Source: Fimbriimonadaceae bacterium (GTDB lineage: Bacteria > Armatimonadota > Fimbriimonadia > Fimbriimonadales > Fimbriimonadaceae). From it: DNA of 64,000 nt. The translations under genes and the position numbers were made by a program. Shown one piece after another: positions 1-8,949 of the stretch. Each line of letters opens with the position of its first letter. Position 1 is the stretch's first letter. The stretch is taken from contig JALHNM010000001.1 in assembly GCA_022843485.1 (NCBI GenBank), forward strand, positions 1 through 64,000. The letters run 5' to 3'. The notes beneath the pieces are model-generated. The model did not search any database and was not told where the DNA came from. It saw only the letters and a program-made list of their open reading frames with translations.

Positions 1-1598
1 GCTTCGCCCTCGCCACCGCCGGTCGCACCGCCCGCCGGGTTCCGCGGGGGCCCGCCGACCGGCGGCAGGGTGTTGTCCACAGTGAAGCTGAACTCGGCCT
101 TGACTTCGTTGCCCAGCCAGTCCTTGGCCGTGACCGCGAACACCCGGCGACCATCACTGAGCCCCGTGTTCGGCCCGCTCGCCGAATAGCGCACCGTGAG
201 GAACCCGTCCCGGTTGAAGACCCCGGCAACCTCCTGGCCGTCCACGGCGATCTTGACGGTCTCGGGGTTGACGCCCGAGGCGACGTCCTCGACCTGGAAG
301 ATGAGTTCGAGCGGGGGCCTCCCGGAGATCTGTTCGCCCGGCGAGGGCCAAAGGAGCTTCACCTTCGGTGGCGTCAGGTCGACCCCGTTCGTCTTGTCGA
401 AGGCGACGAGGCTGCCGTCGCGGCCTAGGACGAGCATCGTGTCGCCCGCGACCGACGCGGGTCCTGCGGCGAGGACGAACCGGGGGGCCTGCGCCTCAGT
501 CCCGCCGCCACCAGCGCCGCCCCCTCCGACGCCACCGCGCCCGACTCCGCCGCGACCCCCGCCGCCGAGCCCGCCCTGGCCGCCCCCGCCACCAGTCTCA
601 CCCGCCGGTTTGGACCGCACGAGGGGCGGGAGGATGTAGTTGAACATGATGTCGCCCGTCTTCGGGTCGATCAACTGAACGCCGCCGTTTCCGGTCGGCA
701 CCGCCACCATCTTGCCCACGAACGCCGGGGAGGCCACCGCCCCGCTCCCGAGGTTGACCCCGGCGCGGAAGATGGGCCTGAGGTTGAGGTCGAAAACGTA
801 GAGCCGGCCTTCTTGAGACACCGCCGTCACCCCTTCGGCCGAGACTCCAGGCGCGAACGCGAGGGCTTGGTCCAGGGTCTGTTCGGCCCGCCGTCCCCCG
901 CTCGCAGCCCGCACTGCGGCGAGGACGTTCCCGGTGTTGACGTAGACGGTGTCGCCGAAGACCACGGGCGCCGCGCTCGCGCTAACCGACCGGAGCCCGA
1001 CCTCCCAAGCCGGCTTCATGGACAGGACGTTAAGCGCGACCATGCTGGGCTTTCGCGTGAGGAAGACCACGTTGTCCTGCCAGGAGGCGAGGTTCGGGTG
1101 GACTCCGTCGGGCACCGAGAACGGCTTGTCCGAAGCAGGGTCGCCCGTCGTTGCGTCGAGCACGACCACCGCGTTCGCCGTCGTGGCGTAGACGACCCGC
1201 GAGCCGACGACCACCGGGGCACCGACCACCGCGTCGCCGGTCGGACGCTGCCAGCGCAGGCGGCCCGTCTCGGCCTCCACCGCGTAGAGGGTCCGCGCGT
1301 CCGTCACCGCGACGAGAAGGCCGTTCCCGAGCGTCAACCCGCTCCGGAAGTTGCCCTCGAGCGGTTCGGCGAGCGGGAAACGCCACTTCTGGTTGCCGGT
1401 CACCCGGTCAAGGGCGTAGACCCGCCCGCCGGAGGCCACGTACACCGTGTCCCCCGCGACCTGGGGCGAGCCCGCTGGCGAAGCCGTGGTCGACTCGGCC
1501 CATCGCCAGGCCACCGGGGCCGGGCCGTCGAAATCGGCGAGGACGGCCGTCGCCGTCGCCGCGAGAAGGAGCGCCGCGATCACGTTCTTGGGTCTCAT
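1..1598 (-). CDS. Exported PQQ-type beta-propeller protein with Gly-rich linker and Ig-like tail (C-terminus off window)
   Basis: The start is ATG at 1598. A Sec-type signal peptide comes first (MRPKNVIAALLLAATATA, ending near VLA), so the protein should be exported. Repeated blade-like segments of the type VYVASGGRVYALDRVTG mark a PQQ/quinoprotein-like beta-propeller. At about 490-605 the frame encodes a linker that is almost pure glycine, followed by one more blade-like piece (LVLGRDGSLVAFDK). After that comes an Ig/Big-like domain around ASGVNPETVKIAVDG, and the frame is again glycine-rich where it runs off the left edge. The family is usually a structural or substrate-binding propeller; no catalytic residues are recognisable. 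A possible -10 (TATACT) lies about 65 bases upstream. The family call is solid; the function is unknown. Confidence 0.8.
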   Translation of the reverse strand, partial: MRPKNVIAALLLAATATAVLADFDGPAPVAWRWAESTTASPAGSPQVAGDTVYVASGGRVYALDRVTGNQKWRFPLAEPLEGNFRSGLTLGNGLLVAVTDARTLYAVEAETGRLRWQRPTGDAVVGAPVVVGSRVVYATTANAVVVLDATTGDPASDKPFSVPDGVHPNLASWQDNVVFLTRKPSMVALNVLSMKPAWEVGLRSVSASAAPVVFGDTVYVNTGNVLAAVRAASGGRRAEQTLDQALAFAPGVSAEGVTAVSQEGRLYVFDLNLRPIFRAGVNLGSGAVASPAFVGKMVAVPTGNGGVQLIDPKTGDIMFNYILPPLVRSKPAGETGGGGGQGGLGGGGRGGVGRGGVGGGGAGGGGTEAQAPRFVLAAGPASVAGDTMLVLGRDGSLVAFDKTNGVDLTPPKVKLLWPSPGEQISGRPPLELIFQVEDVASGVNPETVKIAVDGQEVAGVFNRDGFLTVRYSASGPNTGLSDGRRVFAVTAKDWLGNEVKAEFSFTVDNTLPPVGGPPRNPAGGATGGGEGE

Positions 1599-1789
1599 GG
1601 TCTCTTGAGTCGTCCTTGTCCTCGGGCGCGGCCGGTCCGCCGTCCCCGAGGCCAGTATAGCGACCCGACTCGGGCGATTGCCACGCACTCCAAGGAGAGA
1701 CGTCCAACCTGGCACGGACGGCACACCCGACCGCCAGACGCTCGGTCTCTCGTCCCGGTTCCCCCGGCCCGGTAGGGGGCACCCTGACC

Positions 1790-1818
1790 TTGACCCGGCT
1801 GGCAGCCGAAGGTAACAT
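1790..1818 (+). promoter_or_regulatory. Sigma70-like promoter of tRNA-Ile
   Basis: A -35 TTGACC (1790-1795) and a -10 TAACAT (1813-1818) are separated by exactly 17 bases, and the tRNA begins 13 bases after the -10. This is the best -35/-10 pair in the window and contrasts with the -35-poor promoters of many protein genes here. Confidence 0.7.
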
Positions 1819-1831
1819 GGCGCTTCGGCGC

Positions 1832-1908
<77 letters not shown>

Positions 1909-1916
1909 CCGCCCCC

Positions 1917-2747
1917 CTAGCGGAGCAGCAGCAGGCTCATCGCCATGACTCCCATGCCTGCGATGAGGCTGTAGATCACCTCGTGACCCTGGCCGTACTC
2001 CCGTGCCGTCGGGAGCAGTTCGTCCAAGGAGACGAAGACCATGATCCCCGCCACAGCCGCGAAGAGCGCCCCCTCGATCTGAGGCGTGAAATAGGGCTTC
2101 AGGATGAAGTACCCGAGCAACGCCCCGACCGGCTCGGCCAGGCCGGAGAGCACCGACCAGAGGAAGGCCGTCATTCGGTTTCCGGTCGCATAGTAGAGCG
2201 GGACCGAGACGCTCACCCCCTCCGGGATGTTGTGGAGGGCGATGGCGATGGCGATCGCGATGCCGACGGTGGGGTCGTCGAGGGTCGAGAAGAAGGTCGC
2301 CATCCCCTCCGGGAAGTTGTGGATCGCGATGGCCAAAGCAGCGAGCTTGCCCATCCGCGCGAGCTTGGCGGCACGGGCGGGGTCGGGCGGTCGACGTCCG
2401 GACCGGACCTCGGCCAGATCGACCGGGTCGCGGGTCTCGTGGGGGTTCTCCTCCTGCGGGACGAGGCGGTCGATCACTGCGATCACCGCCATCCCACCGA
2501 AGAAGGCGGCCGCTGTCCACCAGGCCGCAAGGTCGTCCCCCAGCGGCCCCGTGAGTGAGGCGTGGGCCTTCCCCAGGATCTCCGTGAACGAGACGTAGAG
2601 CATGACCCCGGCCGAGAAGGCAAGCGCGATCGCGAGGAGGCGGTGGTTCGTCCTCTTGGCGAAGAACGCGACGGCGCTCCCGATCGCGGTGGAAAGCCCA
2701 GCGAACAGGGTGACGACGATCGCGATCCCGAGGTTGGCCTCGTTCAT
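1917..2747 (-). CDS. ZIP family divalent metal transporter (ZupT/GufA-like)
   Basis: This 276-residue integral membrane protein has about eight hydrophobic segments. The two ZIP signature motifs sit in adjacent helices: HNFPEG near residue 143 and HNIPEG near residue 172, whose His/Asn/Glu residues form the metal site in the family. The loop between residues 96 and 132 is charged, as in ZupT-like members. It should import Zn2+ or other divalent metals across the inner membrane. A CATAAT -10-like element lies about 10 bases before the ATG, so the leader is very short. The metal specificity cannot be read from sequence. The stop lies 9 bases from the tRNA-Ile CCA end. Confidence 0.9.
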   Translation of the reverse strand: MNEANLGIAIVVTLFAGLSTAIGSAVAFFAKRTNHRLLAIALAFSAGVMLYVSFTEILGKAHASLTGPLGDDLAAWWTAAAFFGGMAVIAVIDRLVPQEENPHETRDPVDLAEVRSGRRPPDPARAAKLARMGKLAALAIAIHNFPEGMATFFSTLDDPTVGIAIAIAIALHNIPEGVSVSVPLYYATGNRMTAFLWSVLSGLAEPVGALLGYFILKPYFTPQIEGALFAAVAGIMVFVSLDELLPTAREYGQGHEVIYSLIAGMGVMAMSLLLLR

Positions 2748-2874
2748 AGCCCGTGCTATTATGCCTGGCCCGCCTCAGGCCCGCGGGCCCTTCCCTCCGC
2801 AGCGCGCCGCTCGGCTGGGCCGGGTGGGGGCACCAAGGGTCCGGTAGGATGCCCGGGCAGGGCGGACCGACCAA

Positions 2875-4437
2875 GTGAGCGACCAAGGCACCCCGAACGT
2901 GGCGAAGGCCGGCTGGATCATGATGGCCAGCCTCGCCCTGAGCCGAGTGCTCGGTCTCGTCCGCGACGCCGTCATCGCCGGCATGTTCGGCCAAGGCCCC
3001 GAGCGCGAGGCCTACGTCCTGAGCTTTCAGATCCCCGACCTGCTCTTCTTCCTCGTCGCGGGCGGGGCGCTCAGCGCGGCCTTCATCCCCGTCTTCAGCG
3101 AGTACCTCCACACCGACCGGCCGAAGGACGCCTGGCACGTGTTCAGCGTCGTCGTGACCGTCATGTCGGTCTTGGTCGTCGGCTTCATCGCCCTCGCCTG
3201 GGCGTTCGCGCCCCAGCTCGCCGCCGTCGTCGCCCCCGGCAAACCCGAGCTCTGGCCCCTCGTCGCCGACCTCTCCCGGATCGTCCTGCCCGCCCAGTAC
3301 GCCTTCTTCATCGGGGGCATCATGTTCGGCACCCTCTACGCTCGGCAGGTGTTCGCCGTCCCCGGCCTCGGCCCGAACGTCTACAACCTAGGCATCATCA
3401 CCGGGGGTCTCGTCCTGTCCCAGTTCCTCCACCCCTCGGTGCTCGGCCTGAGCTGGGGCGCCACCCTCGGCGCTGTCGTCGGGAACCTCGTCATCCCGAT
3501 CTTCGTCATGCGGCGACTCGGGGCCGACTTCCGCCCGTCCTTCGACCTCAGTCACCCTGGCGTGCGGAAGGTGTTCCGGCTCATGGCCCCCGTCGTCCTC
3601 GGCCTGTCCCTCCCGGGGGTCTACGCCCTCATCCTCCAGTACTTCGGCACCTTCTACGCCCCGGGGGTGAACGCGGCCATCGACAACGCCAACCGCCTCA
3701 TGCAGGCCCCCTTGGGCGTCTTCGGCCAGTCACTCGCGATCGCCGCCTTCCCTGCCCTCGCCCAGTTCTTCGCCCAGGGGCGCATGGACGCCTACCGGGA
3801 CCAACTCGCCGGGACGCTCCGCACGGTGATCTACTTGACCGTCCCGGTGACGGCCCTCTTTCTGGCCATGCCTGGCGGGATCGTTCGGCTGCTCCTCGAG
3901 CACGGGGCGTTCGGGGCCGCCGACACCGCCCGTACCGTGCCCGTCCTGCAAGCCTTCGCAGTGGGCATCGCCGCGTGGTGCGCGCACCCGGTGCTCATGC
4001 GGGCCTTCTTCGCCGTCCAGCGCACGGTGACCCCGATCGTCCTCGGTACGGTCACGACTCTCGTGTTCCTCAGCGTCTGCCTGACCGTCCGGGTCCTCGG
4101 CTGGGGCCCCGAGGGGCTCGCACTGGGGGGCTCGGTCTCCGCGGTGCTCCTCGTCGTGATGCTGCTCGTCGCGATCCGGCGCGTCTCCGACGGCCTCGAC
4201 GTCGCCGGGATCGTCCGCACGCTGGCCCTCTCGAGCCTCGCCGCGCTCCCGATGGGCCTGCTCGCTTGGGCGATCCAGCGGTTCGGGGTGGACCCCAACC
4301 CAGGCAAGCTGCCCGCCCTCCTCGGGGTCGGCCTCGGCGGCCTCGCGGCGACCTGGGTCTACGTCTTCGCGACCCGCGCCCTCAAGATGCCCGAGACCGC
4401 CAGCATCGACCGCGCCCTCAAGCGCCGCTCCGGCTAG
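2875..4437 (+). CDS. murJ: Lipid II flippase MurJ (MviN family)
   Basis: The 520-residue polytopic protein has the typical MurJ N-terminus (ASLALSRVLGLVRDAVIAGM) and the following GALSAAFIPVFSEYL segment. It contains about 14 hydrophobic helices and ends in a basic tail. MurJ flips lipid II across the inner membrane for peptidoglycan synthesis. The start is GTG, in a short 5' region with only a weak TAGGAT -10-like element upstream. It is convergent with the GH127 gene, and the two stop codons share CTAG at 4434-4437, so transcription of the two must interfere or terminate within coding sequence. The length fits the family (about 500-550). Confidence 0.94.
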   Translation: MSDQGTPNVAKAGWIMMASLALSRVLGLVRDAVIAGMFGQGPEREAYVLSFQIPDLLFFLVAGGALSAAFIPVFSEYLHTDRPKDAWHVFSVVVTVMSVLVVGFIALAWAFAPQLAAVVAPGKPELWPLVADLSRIVLPAQYAFFIGGIMFGTLYARQVFAVPGLGPNVYNLGIITGGLVLSQFLHPSVLGLSWGATLGAVVGNLVIPIFVMRRLGADFRPSFDLSHPGVRKVFRLMAPVVLGLSLPGVYALILQYFGTFYAPGVNAAIDNANRLMQAPLGVFGQSLAIAAFPALAQFFAQGRMDAYRDQLAGTLRTVIYLTVPVTALFLAMPGGIVRLLLEHGAFGAADTARTVPVLQAFAVGIAAWCAHPVLMRAFFAVQRTVTPIVLGTVTTLVFLSVCLTVRVLGWGPEGLALGGSVSAVLLVVMLLVAIRRVSDGLDVAGIVRTLALSSLAALPMGLLAWAIQRFGVDPNPGKLPALLGVGLGGLAATWVYVFATRALKMPETASIDRALKRRSG

Positions 4438-6332
4438 CCCAAAGCCGACCGGACCCAGACCTCCATCCATCCCGGCTCGCGGTTGGCCCACGTCGCGTAG
4501 GGCACGAAGGGGACGCTCGTCGGGAGGAGCAAGCCGCCCGTGTGGGCCTCGTAGAGCGCCCGGCCACCCCACTCCGGGCTCTCCTGGTACCCGAACACGC
4601 GCAGGGTCCGGGCTTTTCGGGGGTCTTCGTGCCGCTCGACGACAACCTCGTGGCCCGGATCCACCGCGAACAGCGGGGTCGGGAAGCCCAGGTCGGCCTG
4701 CTCGAGGCAGTAGAGAACCGGGCCGCGCATCAGCGCCGTGCGGCCGACCGCGTCGAGGTTTCGAGGGTCGGACTTCAGCCAAACCGTCGGCATGTCCAGG
4801 TCGATCTCGAATCGGTCTCCCGTCCGCCACTCGCCCTCGGCCACCAAGTACCCGTCTTCGATCCGCAGGTCCGTGCCCTCGGGCCCTTCCGCCGACCACC
4901 GCACGGAGAACTCCGGCTTCCGCACCCGGATCGCCATCCGAACCGGGGCATCGGAGGTCACCGTCAGCGTGACCTTGCCGTCCCACGGGTACTCGGACTG
5001 GACCTCGATCCGCACCGGGACGCCGCCCACCTCGTGGTCGAGGGACATCGCGATAGGAAGGTCGATCGTGACCTCGTCCCCCTTCACCGAGACCGCATAG
5101 CGCTCCAGCGACAGCAGCAGCCGAGCCAGGTTCGGCGGGCAACAGGCGCAGTCGTACCAGGGCTGGCGCAGGTGCCCCCCCCGGCTCGCCAGGGGGTTGG
5201 TGTAAAAGTACTCGGTCGCGTCCATCGACACCCCGCTGAGCACCGCGTTGTAGAGCGTGCGCTCCATGACGTCGGCGTAGCGGCTCGACCCGGTGGCCCG
5301 GCTCATCCGGCTCGCCCACATGACGAGCCCGATCGCGGCGCACGTCTCAGCGTAGGCCCCTTCGTTCGGCAGGTCGAAGTCCTCGGTAAACCCCTCGTTC
5401 TTGGCCGAAGACCCGATACCGCCGGTCACATAGAGCCGGCTCGAGACAAGTCGGTCCCAAATCTGCTCGAGGGCGGCAGCGTAACCCGTCGTGCCGAAGC
5501 AGTCGAGGGCCCCGCAGTAGAGGTACATCGCGCGGACGGCGTGCCCAACTGGCTCCCGCTGGTGCAGCAACGGCGTGTCGTCCTGGAAGTAGCTCCCATC
5601 GTACGTCCCCTCGACCTCGACCCTGTCCGGAGTGTCCCCGACCTCGGCCCGGCGGGCGCCGCGCACTTCCTCCTCGAACGGGCTCGGCCGGGTCCCCCGT
5701 TGGGCGACCATCCATGCGCCCAACTCGCGGTACAGGGCCTCCCCCGTGGCGTCGCTGAGCCGGGCAAGGGCAAGCTCGATCTCTTCGTGCCCGCAGTAGC
5801 CCTTCCGGAGCCCCGGCCCGAAGACCGACTCCACGTGGTCGGCCGCCTTCCGGGCGACCCGAAGGAGCCGGTCGTCCCCGGTCGCCTCCCAGTACGCCAC
5901 ACCCGCCTCGATCAAATGGCCGAGACAGTACATCTCGTGCTTGTCCGAGAGGTTCCGCCAGCGCTGGTCGGGGCGGCCCAGCTGGACGAACGTGTTGATG
6001 TACCCGTCAGGCGCCTGAGCTCGCTCCAGAACCTCGATGAACTCCTCGACCTTGGGGCGGAGCGGGTGGCCGGGCTCGAGGCCGAAGGCATAGGCGCAGG
6101 CTTCGAGGAGCTTGTACACGTCGGAGTCGTCGTAGTACCGGCCCTCATGAGGCTCGTCACGCCCCTCCGCGACCCGCCGGAAGTTCTCCAGCCGGCCCGT
6201 CCGCTCGCACTGGGCCCACTGGTGGGCGAGCCCGCGATCGAGCACCGCACTCCGCCACGCTCCCCAGAAGGGATCAAGTAGCATGACGCGCATACCTGAA
6301 TCCCGGGGCTCGTCGAGGATCGCATTGACCAT
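4434..6332 (-). CDS. GH127 family glycoside hydrolase (beta-L-arabinofuranosidase-like)
   Basis: The N-terminus MLLDPFWGAW followed by CERTGRLENFRRVAEG is the standard opening of GH127 proteins. The zinc/cysteine catalytic apparatus is intact. AETCA (near residue 328) and CACCPPN (near residue 397) supply the Glu, the Cys and the Cys-Cys pair that hold zinc and the nucleophile in HypBA1. A Glu 16 residues before AETCA (NEGF) matches the acid/base position. No signal peptide is visible, so it probably acts in the cytoplasm. I chose ATG 6332 because GGAAAGGG lies 8 bases upstream; an in-frame GTG at 6362 would add 10 residues. No sugar transporter lies nearby, so the substrate is unknown. Confidence 0.88.
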   Translation of the reverse strand: MVNAILDEPRDSGMRVMLLDPFWGAWRSAVLDRGLAHQWAQCERTGRLENFRRVAEGRDEPHEGRYYDDSDVYKLLEACAYAFGLEPGHPLRPKVEEFIEVLERAQAPDGYINTFVQLGRPDQRWRNLSDKHEMYCLGHLIEAGVAYWEATGDDRLLRVARKAADHVESVFGPGLRKGYCGHEEIELALARLSDATGEALYRELGAWMVAQRGTRPSPFEEEVRGARRAEVGDTPDRVEVEGTYDGSYFQDDTPLLHQREPVGHAVRAMYLYCGALDCFGTTGYAAALEQIWDRLVSSRLYVTGGIGSSAKNEGFTEDFDLPNEGAYAETCAAIGLVMWASRMSRATGSSRYADVMERTLYNAVLSGVSMDATEYFYTNPLASRGGHLRQPWYDCACCPPNLARLLLSLERYAVSVKGDEVTIDLPIAMSLDHEVGGVPVRIEVQSEYPWDGKVTLTVTSDAPVRMAIRVRKPEFSVRWSAEGPEGTDLRIEDGYLVAEGEWRTGDRFEIDLDMPTVWLKSDPRNLDAVGRTALMRGPVLYCLEQADLGFPTPLFAVDPGHEVVVERHEDPRKARTLRVFGYQESPEWGGRALYEAHTGGLLLPTSVPFVPYATWANREPGWMEVWVRSALG

Positions 6333-6629
6333 GGCTTGCCCTTTCCACGGCAAACGGATCACCGGGAATCCGAGGTAGGGCCAGACTACGTCTTAACATA
6401 AATCTCATGTCCGCAATCGGGTCGCGGCACGATCCGGAATCCGGCCGTGGACTCTGGGCGCTGACGACGGCCGCTGGGCCAAGTCCTACCAAATTCCGGG
6501 TAACGAAACTCCGGCATTGCCCCCTTCGATGGGCCGGTAACGCCAATTCACATTGAGATACTCAGTTGCGATTGGCCACAAAACCGTGCTCTTTACTCGT
6601 CAGGAAACGGACTCACGGCAGGATTTTCG
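6333..6629. other. Intergenic region, relatively A+T-rich
   Basis: No gene is seen here. The stretch is richer in A+T than its surroundings and includes TATGTT near 6400 on the minus strand, a possible -10 for the GH127 gene. The 3' half precedes the tRNA-Ala 3' end. I found no terminator or riboswitch architecture. Confidence 0.4.
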
Positions 6630-6705
6630 TGGTGGAGGCTAGGGGACTCGAACCCCTGACCCTCTGCTTGCAAAGCAGATGCTCTCCCAACTGAGCTAAG
6701 CCCCC
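6630..6705 (-). tRNA. tRNA-Ala (anticodon TGC)
   Basis: Read on the minus strand, GGGGGCT pairs with AGCCTCC (one G-U). The D-arm is TAGCTCAGTTGGGAGAGCA, the anticodon loop is TTTGCAA, the T-arm core is GGTTCGAGTCC, the discriminator is A, and CCA is encoded. A -10-like TACAAT (6714-6719, minus strand) lies 8 bases before the mature 5' end, so the precursor should have almost no 5' leader. Confidence 0.96.
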
Positions 6706-6754
6706 AGGGCCCTATTGTACCGACGGAGAGGGGCGGGGCCGGTAAAACGGCACG

Positions 6755-7510
6755 GTGTCGCCACGCCTCGCCTTCGCCGTCGAGACCGCCGTCGCCGCGG
6801 GTCGGGCCACGCTCCCGTACTTCCAGACCGGGGCCGGGTTCGAGGTCAAGGCGGACGCCTCGCCCGTGACCGCCGCCGACCGAGCGGCCGAGCGGGTCGT
6901 CCGCGAGCGCCTAGAAGCCGCATACCCCGGCGAGGCGATCCTGGGAGAGGAGGAGGGGACAACCGGCGAGGGGCCGACCCGCTGGGTCGTGGACCCCATC
7001 GACGGGACCAAGTCGTTCGTGGCGGGCGTGCCCCTCTACGCGACCCTGCTCAGCTTCGAAGAGGAGGGCCGACCCCTCGTCGCCTGCGCCTACTTCCCCG
7101 CCCTCGGCGAGCTTCTCGCGGCGGAACGGGGTCTCGGGGCCACCTGGAACGGCCGCCTGTGCCGGGTCTCCGCCGAGAAGCCGCTCTCGCAGGCCGTCGT
7201 CTGCCACGCCGGCCTCAAGTCCCTCGAGGCCGAAGGGAGGCTCGCCGGCCTCACCGAACTCGCCCGGCAGGTCATGGCGACCCGCACCTGGTCCGACGCC
7301 TATGGCCACGCCCTCGTCGCCACGGGCCGGGTGGACGCCATGGTCGACCCCGTCCTCGCCCCGTGGGACATCAGCGCGATGAGCCTGATCGTCGAGGAGG
7401 CGGGTGGGCTGACCACGGACTTCGGCGGACAGCCCGGCGCCTTCTCGGAGGCTCTCTCCTGCGCCCCGTGGATCCAGCCCACCCTCCTCCAGGCCTTCGC
7501 CCGAGGGTGA
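6755..7510 (+). CDS. Inositol-monophosphatase family phosphatase (probable histidinol-phosphatase)
   Basis: This 251-residue protein has the Li+-sensitive Mg2+-phosphatase motifs: a GEE segment (ILGEEEG), WVVDPIDGTKSF carrying the two Asp metal ligands, and the C-terminal WDISAMSLIVEEAGG. The DPIDGTKSF form with Lys-Ser-Phe is common in HisN-type histidinol-phosphatases, whereas inositol monophosphatases usually read DPLDGTTNF. I therefore lean to HisN, which would complete histidine synthesis. It is the first gene of a long co-directional cluster and starts with GTG 28 bases before the ruvX gap. Inositol phosphatase activity remains possible. Confidence 0.82.
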   Translation: MSPRLAFAVETAVAAGRATLPYFQTGAGFEVKADASPVTAADRAAERVVRERLEAAYPGEAILGEEEGTTGEGPTRWVVDPIDGTKSFVAGVPLYATLLSFEEEGRPLVACAYFPALGELLAAERGLGATWNGRLCRVSAEKPLSQAVVCHAGLKSLEAEGRLAGLTELARQVMATRTWSDAYGHALVATGRVDAMVDPVLAPWDISAMSLIVEEAGGLTTDFGGQPGAFSEALSCAPWIQPTLLQAFARG

Positions 7511-7538
7511 GGCCCCGGCACTGGGGCACAATGGCGGG

Positions 7539-7949
7539 GTGCGGGCAGTCGGGGTGGACTTCGGCCAGAAACGGATCGGCCTCGCGGTGGGCGACCTCGC
7601 GACCGGACTGGCCTCGCCCCGCCCGACCCAACCCGCCACCGGCACCCTCGCCCGCGACGCCGAGGCCATCGCCGCCCTCGCCAAGCGCGAGGAGGCCACG
7701 GCGGTCGTGATTGGGCTGCCCCTCGACGCCGAGGGCCAGGAGACTCCGATGTGCCGAGTCTGCCGCCTGCTGGGTTCGCGGGTCGAAGAGCTCGGGCTCC
7801 AGGTCAGTTTCGTCGACGAAACCTTGACGAGCCAGGCCGCCCACGCCGACCTCGAGCGCCAGGGCCTGACCATCGCTCAGACCAAGCGGCGCCTCGACTC
7901 GGAAGCGGCGTGCCGGATCCTCGAGAGGTTCTTCGCCGATGCCCGATAA
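7539..7949 (+). CDS. ruvX: Holliday junction resolvase-like RuvX/YqgF
   Basis: The 136-residue protein opens with GVDFGQKRIGLAVGD, the RNase-H-fold first strand carrying the catalytic Asp. It continues with VVIGLPLDAEG and VSFVDETLTS (second acidic residue) and ends with LDSEAACRILERFF (third). The family processes 16S rRNA 5' ends and/or resolves Holliday junctions. The start is GTG with CACAAT six bases before it, a possible leaderless signal. The 3' end overlaps mltG by 11 bases. A ruvX-mltG neighbourhood is also seen in Firmicutes. Confidence 0.93.
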   Translation: MRAVGVDFGQKRIGLAVGDLATGLASPRPTQPATGTLARDAEAIAALAKREEATAVVIGLPLDAEGQETPMCRVCRLLGSRVEELGLQVSFVDETLTSQAAHADLERQGLTIAQTKRRLDSEAACRILERFFADAR

Positions 7950-8949
7950 GCGGCGGAGGCGGATCGGTCCGGGCTGCACCTGGATGGTGCTCTTGCTCCT
8001 CTTTACGGTCGGGTTCCTCGGTTACTCCCTCCTCAGACCGCAAGACCCCGGGCCGCCCCAGTACTTACGGTTCGAACAGCCGACAGCGCTCTCACCCGTC
8101 ATCGACCGGCTCCGGGACGGCGGGATCGTCCGGGACGATGTCGCGCTCCGGTTGTACGCCCAGTTCACCGGACGGGGCGGGGCAGTGGCAGCCGGCACCT
8201 ACCAACTCCGGCCCGGCATGACCGCGGACGAGGTCCTACGCGCACTGCGCTCACCGATCAGCCGGACGGTGCGCCTGCCGGAGGGTTGGTGGGTCGCCCG
8301 GACCGCGGAGCGGCTCCAGCGGGAGGGCGTGGCCCCCGCCGCCGACTACCGACGCCTCGCTGCGGACCCGGCCCGGTTCGCCGCGACCGTCTCGTTCGCC
8401 CTGCCGAAGGGCTCGCTCGAGGGCTACCTGTTCCCGGACAGCTACGACCTCCCGCCGCTCCTCGGGGCCGAGGCTACGGTTCGTAGGCAGCTCCGAGCCT
8501 TCGAGCGCAAGGTCGTGCCGCTCGTGCCGCCAGGCAAGGACCTGCACCGCACCGTCATCGTGGCGTCGATGGTCGAACTCGAGGCGGCGTTGGACTCCGA
8601 ACGGGCCCGGATCGCCGGGGTCATCGAAAACCGCCTCCGTCGCCGCATGCGGCTCGAGATCGACGCGACGGTGCTCTACGCCCTCCAAGAGTGGAAACAG
8701 CTCGGCCCCGGCGTCGTGCGGACGGTCGAATCGCCCTACAACACCTACCTGAACCCCGGCCTTCCCCCCGGCCCGATCTGTTCGCCGGGAGTCGCGAGCG
8801 TCAAGGCCGCCCTCACCCCCGAGCAGCACGGGTACCTTTTCTACGTGGCGAGACCCGACCGCAGCCACCTCTTCGCCGCGACCTACCGCGAGCACCTGGC
8901 CAACATCCGGCGCGCCCGGGCCGAGGCCAGAGCCACGGGGGCGCGGTGA
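7939..8949 (+). CDS. mltG: Endolytic murein transglycosylase MltG
   Basis: This is a 336-residue single-pass membrane protein. After a basic start, residues 14-33 form one hydrophobic helix (WMVLLLLFTVGFLGYSLL). A LysM-like module follows (GTYQLRPGMTADEVLRAL). The catalytic domain contains ASMVELEA with the essential Glu at residue 213, then EIDATVLYAL, SPYNTYLNPGLPPGPI and the C-terminal FAATYREHL. MltG cleaves nascent glycan strands near the membrane and sets their length. Its ATG lies inside ruvX, so translation is probably coupled. The length and motifs match the family. Confidence 0.95.
   Translation: MPDKRRRRIGPGCTWMVLLLLFTVGFLGYSLLRPQDPGPPQYLRFEQPTALSPVIDRLRDGGIVRDDVALRLYAQFTGRGGAVAAGTYQLRPGMTADEVLRALRSPISRTVRLPEGWWVARTAERLQREGVAPAADYRRLAADPARFAATVSFALPKGSLEGYLFPDSYDLPPLLGAEATVRRQLRAFERKVVPLVPPGKDLHRTVIVASMVELEAALDSERARIAGVIENRLRRRMRLEIDATVLYALQEWKQLGPGVVRTVESPYNTYLNPGLPPGPICSPGVASVKAALTPEQHGYLFYVARPDRSHLFAATYREHLANIRRARAEARATGAR

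Noticed and set aside
2562-6281. A 1239-codon open frame on the plus strand antisense to and across the ZIP, murJ and GH127 genes
   Set aside because: Composition is Arg/Pro/Gly-rich with no domain; it is an open shadow frame caused by high G+C third positions in the real genes.
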